Source of the DNA: Olsenella sp. An293
GTDB lineage: Bacteria; Actinomycetota; Coriobacteriia; Coriobacteriales; Atopobiaceae
Length of the DNA: 64,000 bases
Direction: 5' to 3'
Assembly (NCBI RefSeq): GCF_002159495.1
Contig: NZ_NFIT01000006.1
Span: 62,001-126,000, forward strand
Shown: positions 60,271-64,000 of the stretch, piece by piece
How the letters are laid out: the number at the start of each line of letters is the position of its first letter
Position numbering within the stretch: the first letter of the stretch is position 1
Position numbers and translations under genes: made by a program
Notes under the pieces: model-generated
Database searches by the model: none
The model's input: the letters and a program-made list of their open reading frames with translations, nothing else
Told to the model about the DNA's origin: nothing

Positions 60271-61872
60271 CTAGCCCATGATCGGCTTGGGGCCGGCGGC
60301 GCGGACCTCGGGCGCCATGGTCTGCAGGCGCTTCTCGGCGTTGTCGACGAACATCTTGGCGAGCTTCTCGGCCATCTCGTCGTAGGCGGCGCGGTCGGCC
60401 CAGGTGTTGCGGGCGTTGAGGAGCTCGGAGGGCACGCCCGGGCAGGACGTGGGCACGTCGAGGTTGAAGCGCTCGTCGTGGACGAACTCGGAGTCGTCGA
60501 TGATGCCGGACTGGGCGGCCTCGACCATCTTGCGGGTGTAGGCGAGCTTCATGCGCTTGCCGGTGCCGTAGGGGCCGCCGGTCCAGCCGGTGTTGATGAG
60601 GTAGACGCGCACGCCGCCCTTGTCGATCTTCTCGCCGAGCATCTGCGCGTAGACGTTGGGGTCGAGCGGCATGAACGGCTCGCCAAAGAGCGAGGAGAAC
60701 GTGGGCTGCGGCTCCTTGATGCCGCGCTCGGTGCCGGCGACCTTGGAGGTGAAGCCGGTCATGAAGTGGTACATGGCGGCGTTGCGGTCAAGCTTGGCGA
60801 TCGGGGGCAGCACGCCAAAGGCATCGGCCGTGAGGAAGATCACAACGTCCGGGGTGCGCTTGGCGCGGCCCTTCTTGACGGCGCCCGGCACGAAGTCGAC
60901 GGGGTAGGCCACGCGGCCGTTCTCGGTGAGCGAGGTGTCAAAGTAGTCGGCGACGCGGGTCTCGTCATCGACCATCACGTTCTCGCACATGGAGCCAAAG
61001 CGGATGGCGTTCCAGATCTGCGGCTCGGTCTCGGGCGTGATGTCGATGGTCTTGGCGTAGCAGCCGCCCTCGATGTTGAAGACCTTGTCCTCGGCCCAGC
61101 CGTGCTCGTCGTCGCCGATGAGCAGGCGGTCCTCGGCGGCGGAGAGGGTCGTCTTGCCGGTGCCGGAGAGGCCAAAGAAGACCGTGGTGCCGTGGGAGCG
61201 CGGGTTCATGTTGCAGGAGCAGTGCATCGTGAGCACGTGGTCCTCAACGGGGAGCAGGTAGTTCATGACCGAGAAGATCGACTTCTTGATCTCGCCGGAG
61301 TACTGGGTGCCCACCACGAGGATGATGCGCTCCTGGAAGTTGATGAGGACGGCGGCCTCGGAGTGGGTGCCGTAGACCTCCGGGTCGAGCTTGAGGGTGG
61401 GGGCGGCCATCACGACGAAGTCGGCCTCGCCGAAGTCGCGCAGCTCCTGGTCGGTCGGGCGGACGAGCATCTGATGGACGAAGAGCGCCTGGCTCGCAAG
61501 CTCGCAGATGGCGCAGATCTTGCGGGAGTAGCGGCGGTCGGCGCCGGCCAGGCCGTGCATAACGAAGAGGCGACGCTCGGAGAGGTGGCCGATGACCTCG
61601 GCCTTGATCTTCTGGTAGTTCTCCTCGGAGAAGGGCACGTTGACCTTGCCCCAGGCGATCTTGTCGTGGACGTCGGGCGTGTCGACGATGAAGCGGTCCT
61701 GCGGGGAGCGGCCGGTGTACTGGCCGGTGATGACGGAAAGGGAGCCCGTGCTCGTGAGCTCGCCCTCGCCGCGCTCGACGGCGGTCTCGATGAGAACGGC
61801 CGGCGACGCGTCGATGACCGTCTTCTCCTCGGTGTGGGCGATTCCGTAACGCAGCAGTTCCTCGATGATCAT
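60271..61872 (-). CDS. pckA: Phosphoenolpyruvate carboxykinase (ATP)
   Basis: Interconverts oxaloacetate plus ATP with PEP, CO2 and ADP; in fermenters it often runs in the carboxylating direction toward succinate. The 533-residue protein is the ATP-dependent type: TGRSPQDRFIVD, HCSCNMN, the P-loop FFGLSGTGKTTLSA, RLLIGDDEHGWAEDKVFNIEGGCYAK, and NTGWTGGPYGTGKRM. A clear AAGGAGG site precedes the ATG. It is transcribed alone, divergent from the epimerase gene. Confidence 0.97.
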   Translation of the reverse strand: MIIEELLRYGIAHTEEKTVIDASPAVLIETAVERGEGELTSTGSLSVITGQYTGRSPQDRFIVDTPDVHDKIAWGKVNVPFSEENYQKIKAEVIGHLSERRLFVMHGLAGADRRYSRKICAICELASQALFVHQMLVRPTDQELRDFGEADFVVMAAPTLKLDPEVYGTHSEAAVLINFQERIILVVGTQYSGEIKKSIFSVMNYLLPVEDHVLTMHCSCNMNPRSHGTTVFFGLSGTGKTTLSAAEDRLLIGDDEHGWAEDKVFNIEGGCYAKTIDITPETEPQIWNAIRFGSMCENVMVDDETRVADYFDTSLTENGRVAYPVDFVPGAVKKGRAKRTPDVVIFLTADAFGVLPPIAKLDRNAAMYHFMTGFTSKVAGTERGIKEPQPTFSSLFGEPFMPLDPNVYAQMLGEKIDKGGVRVYLINTGWTGGPYGTGKRMKLAYTRKMVEAAQSGIIDDSEFVHDERFNLDVPTSCPGVPSELLNARNTWADRAAYDEMAEKLAKMFVDNAEKRLQTMAPEVRAAGPKPIMG

Positions 61873-61945
61873 GCGTTCCTCCTTAGCGGACGCTGACAGG
61901 CGGCGCGCCGCCGCCGACGCCTCGACGCACGGATATGCTCCTTAC

Positions 61946-61962
61946 GACGCCGCTCGGGCGTC
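61946..61962. promoter_or_regulatory. Short palindrome upstream of pckA
   Basis: GACGCC-GCTCG-GGCGTC is a perfect six-base inverted repeat located 74 bases upstream of the pckA ATG. It sits in a TTGACT-containing region on the minus strand and could be an operator; no matching site was found elsewhere in the window. Confidence 0.3.
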
Positions 61963-62051
61963 AGTCAACGGTACATTATGACACAAACGCCCCGTTTGCC
62001 GCGACTTACGCCCCATTCGGCAAGACAAGCGCAACAAACACACGCACGGCA

Positions 62052-62057
62052 TATAAA
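62052..62057 (+). promoter_or_regulatory. Possible -10 of the epimerase-GNAT transcript
   Basis: TATAAA lies 35 bases before the ATG of the epimerase-like gene in an AT-richer patch (62031-62090). The -35 region is not consensus. A GAGGAGG ribosome site follows. Confidence 0.4.
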
Positions 62058-62091
62058 GTTTTGAGAGATAGGGACAACAGAGGAGGAACAC

Positions 62092-62976
62092 ATGGCAACG
62101 CTCACGACCATTTCCGACGGCACCGTCTCCGCGACCATCACCTCCGACGGCGCCGAGCTCATGAGCCTGCGCCTCGGCGAGGGCGAGTACCTGTGGCAGG
62201 GCGACGAGAAGTTCTGGCCTCGTCGCGCGCCGATCCTGTTCCCCATTGTGGGCGTCCTGCGCGACGGCCGCGCCGTGAGCGAGCAGGGCCCCGTGACGCT
62301 TGGGCGCCACGGCCTCGCGCGCGACTACGACCACGCGATCGTGGAACAGACGCCCACGAGCGTGACCTACGAGCTCGACTCCAGCGACGAGACCCGCGCC
62401 CGCTACCCGTACGACTTCCGTCTCAACATGACCTACGCCATCGTCGACGGCAGCCTCGCTCAGACCTTCAAGGTCACCAACACCGGCGACGTCGTCATGC
62501 CCTTCACCTTTGGCGGCCACCCCGCCTTCAACGTGCCCGTCCCGGGCGAGGAGGGCGCGTCCTTCTCGGACTACGAGCTCGTCTTCCCCAAGGCCTGGAC
62601 CGCCCGCGTGCCCCGCATCGACGAGGCCGGCATGCACGACTTCTCGCACATGACCGAGCTCTTCTGCGACTCCGACCGCATGAGGCTCTCGCACGAGAGA
62701 ATCGCCGAGCTCCTCACGATCGTGATGCTCGAGGTCCCCGGCCGCAGCGTGCGCCTGGAGGGTCCGGCGGGCCACGGCGTCGAGGTCGGGTTCGACGGCT
62801 TTGACTTCCTCGGCGTCTGGACGGCGAGCGAGGACGCGCCGTTTTTGGCCATCGAGCCCTGGATCGGCTGCGCGACGGCCTACGACGAGTCCGACGTCTT
62901 CGAGGAGAAGCGCGGCACCGTGAAGCTGGAGCCGGGCGCCTCCTTCGAGCGCACCTTCACCATGAGGCCGTTCTAG
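62092..62976 (+). CDS. Aldose 1-epimerase family protein (LacX-like)
   Basis: A 294-residue beta-sandwich of the galactose mutarotase superfamily. The LacX-like subgroup starts as here: ISDGTVSATITSDGAELMSLRL, EYLWQGDEKFWPRRAPILFPIVG, followed by LGRHGLARDYDH with a conserved histidine, and GGHPAFNVPV with the second catalytic-type histidine. A glutamate (IEPWIGCATAYDE) near the C-terminus completes the site. Substrate is unknown; a hexose or hexose 6-phosphate is usual. It is followed by a GNAT gene two bases later. Confidence 0.9.
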   Translation: MATLTTISDGTVSATITSDGAELMSLRLGEGEYLWQGDEKFWPRRAPILFPIVGVLRDGRAVSEQGPVTLGRHGLARDYDHAIVEQTPTSVTYELDSSDETRARYPYDFRLNMTYAIVDGSLAQTFKVTNTGDVVMPFTFGGHPAFNVPVPGEEGASFSDYELVFPKAWTARVPRIDEAGMHDFSHMTELFCDSDRMRLSHERIAELLTIVMLEVPGRSVRLEGPAGHGVEVGFDGFDFLGVWTASEDAPFLAIEPWIGCATAYDESDVFEEKRGTVKLEPGASFERTFTMRPF

Positions 62977-62978
62977 CC

Positions 62979-63467
62979 ATGGGCCAGATTCGCCCTGCAA
63001 CTGCAGACGACCTCGAGGCCGTCTGCCACATCTACGCCGCCGCGCGCTCCTTCATGCGCGCAAACGGCAACCCCACGCAGTGGCCCGGTGACTACCCCGG
63101 TCTCTTGGACGCCGAGAAGGACCTCGAGGCCGACGCCCTCTGGGTGCTTGACGAGGGGGCAGGCCCCATCGCCGTCATGAGCGTCCTTCCCGGACCGGAC
63201 CCCACCTACGCCGTGATCGAGGGTGACTCCTGGCTTAACGACGACCCCTACTGGGTCATGCACCGCCTCGCGGTCGCCCAGAGCGGTCGCGGCGCCGGCA
63301 CACGCATGCTCGCGTGGCTCTGTGCGGAGCACAGCAACGTCCGCGCCGACACCCACGCCGACAACGCCCCCATGCGGCGCACGCTCGAGAAGTACGGCTT
63401 CGTCCGCCGCGGCACGATCTGGGTCGAGGACGGCACCCCGCGGATCGCGTATCACTACGTCCGCTGA
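62979..63467 (+). CDS. GNAT-family N-acetyltransferase
   Basis: A 162-residue acetyltransferase. The fold is visible from the opening IRPATADDLEAVCHIYAAAR, the acetyl-CoA loop RLAVAQSGRGAGTRMLAWL (Q/RxxGxG/A), and the C-terminal ADNAPMRRTLEKYGFVRRGTIWV. Substrate is not predictable. It begins two bases after the epimerase stop with no strong ribosome site, implying translational coupling. Confidence 0.88.
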   Translation: MGQIRPATADDLEAVCHIYAAARSFMRANGNPTQWPGDYPGLLDAEKDLEADALWVLDEGAGPIAVMSVLPGPDPTYAVIEGDSWLNDDPYWVMHRLAVAQSGRGAGTRMLAWLCAEHSNVRADTHADNAPMRRTLEKYGFVRRGTIWVEDGTPRIAYHYVR

Positions 63468-63473
63468 CCGCGG

Positions 63474-63553
63474 GCCCTCGGCCTGTTTCGACAGGCGATT
63501 TCGCACAGCGCGCGAGAGAAGCGAGCGCTGAGCCTGTGAAACATGCCGAGGGC
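63474..63553. repeat. Long hairpin between convergent GNAT and amidotransferase genes
   Basis: GCCCTCGGC, TGTTTC and ACAGGC on the left pair with GCCTGT, GAAACA and GCCGAGGGC on the right (63532-63553), with one mismatch and one bulge. The interior contains AGGCGATTTC, shared with the hairpin at 54806. It probably blocks read-through in both directions. Confidence 0.7.
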
Positions 63554-63563
63554 TCACGGGCAC

Positions 63564-64000
63564 CTAGCGGCACGCGTCGACGAAGCTCTTCCAGAGGGCG
63601 CAGTCGGTCTCGACTGTGCGCCAGGTGTACTCGGGGTGCCACTGGACGCCCACACAGAAGCGCCTGCCGACAACCTCGATACCCTCGGGGACGCCGTCGG
63701 TCGCGCGCGCGACGAGTCTCACGCCCTCGCCGAGGCAGTCGATGCAGCAATGGTGCGCGGAGTTCGTCTGCACGAGCGCGGCGCCGCCGAGCGCGCGTGA
63801 CAGAAGGGAGCCCTCCTCCACCTCCACGGGGTGGCAGACGGTGTTCAGAATGCCGGTGTGGCGCCACTGGACCATGCCCTCGCGCGCGCCGAGGCTCGGC
63901 ACGTCCATGCAGAGCGTGCCACCGAGCGCGACGTTCAGGAGCTGCGTGCCGCGGCAGGTGGTGAGCAGGGGCTTGTCCGCGGCAACGACAGAGCGCAGAA
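63564..64000 (-). CDS. Class I glutamine amidotransferase-like hydrolase (peptidase C26, PuuD-like), 3' part
   Basis: About 145 C-terminal codons are present; the start lies beyond base 64000. The nucleophile elbow LLTTCRGTQLLNVALGGTL contains the catalytic cysteine, and the catalytic pair is in CVGVQWHPEYTW. The intermediate NSAHHCCIDCLGEGVRLVA is typical of gamma-glutamyl-GABA hydrolases, which degrade gamma-glutamylated compounds. An exact substrate is not assignable from the fragment. Confidence 0.85.
   Translation of the reverse strand, partial: LRSVVAADKPLLTTCRGTQLLNVALGGTLCMDVPSLGAREGMVQWRHTGILNTVCHPVEVEEGSLLSRALGGAALVQTNSAHHCCIDCLGEGVRLVARATDGVPEGIEVVGRRFCVGVQWHPEYTWRTVETDCALWKSFVDACR

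Overview
The window is GC-rich, densely coding bacterial chromosome with high third-position GC, short intergenic gaps and many ATGA/GTGA-type stop-start overlaps. I infer an anaerobic or microaerophilic high-GC Gram-positive of the class Coriobacteriia (Olsenella/Atopobiaceae/Collinsella-like). The grounds are the conserved clusters (rpsP-khpA-rimM-trmD-lepB; rplU-rpmA-obg-proBA-nadD-rsfS; mreBCD-mrdA-rodA), an ATP-type PEP carboxykinase, a catabolic-type ornithine carbamoyltransferase, and a membrane-bound LuxR-type regulator. The genus is not proven. No prophage, insertion-sequence transposase or CRISPR array is visible.

Layout. 1-5.8 kb (minus): rpsP-khpA-rimM-trmD-lepB-glyQ-glyS and the start of a PPDK-regulatory-protein gene. 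5.9-7.9 kb (plus): an OmpR-type two-component pair behind a direct-repeat operator. 8.0-15.6 kb (minus): rplU-rpmA, a terminator, then obg-proB-proA-nadD-yqeK-rsfS-dinB. 15.7-27.1 kb (minus): cyclophilin, a TPR membrane protein, mreB-mreC-mreD-mrdA-rodA, a DUF697-like protein and a radical-SAM pair. 27.2-33.3 kb (minus): P-type ATPase, aconitase and a zinc-ribbon membrane protein. 33.4 kb: tRNA-Arg(CCG). 33.6-43.0 kb (plus): a complete shikimate/chorismate pathway plus the prephenate branches (aroF-tyrA-aroB-aroA-aroC, pheA-aroE/aroK fusion, aroQ). 43-48.4 kb: a small membrane protein, a double-LuxR membrane regulator and ygfA (minus), trpS (plus), ornithine carbamoyltransferase (minus). 48.7-54.7 kb (plus): ppk, an rRNA/tRNA m5U methyltransferase, ferredoxin, maf and a P1-family peptidase. 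54.9-57.2 kb (minus): a glycosyltransferase and UDP-galactopyranose mutase. 57.4-64 kb: pta (plus), a decayed accessory patch (frameshifted lipoprotein, membrane protein, frameshifted PIN toxin plus intact antitoxin), pckA (minus), an aldose-epimerase-like gene and GNAT (plus), and a partial class I amidotransferase (minus).

How it fits together. Most of the window is housekeeping: translation and ribosome maturation, cell elongation, proline synthesis, NAD synthesis and central carbon (acnA, pta, pckA). The most distinctive protein is a 3-dehydroquinate dehydratase carrying an N-terminal domain that reads as a PTS glucose-type EIIB, including the phospho-cysteine motif. It closes a gene cluster that also contains a shikimate dehydrogenase-shikimate kinase fusion. 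Together the cluster covers every step from PEP plus erythrose-4-phosphate to chorismate and on to prephenate-derived products.

The intergenic DNA is also unusual. It contains three copies of a 60-bp hairpin repeat, palindromes of the AATTGGGGAC type at three sites (one a perfect 52-bp inverted repeat, one inside the 5' end of dinB), long hairpins between convergent genes, and a recurring CGAGAAG(G/A)AC word that is found in every reading context and in spacers.
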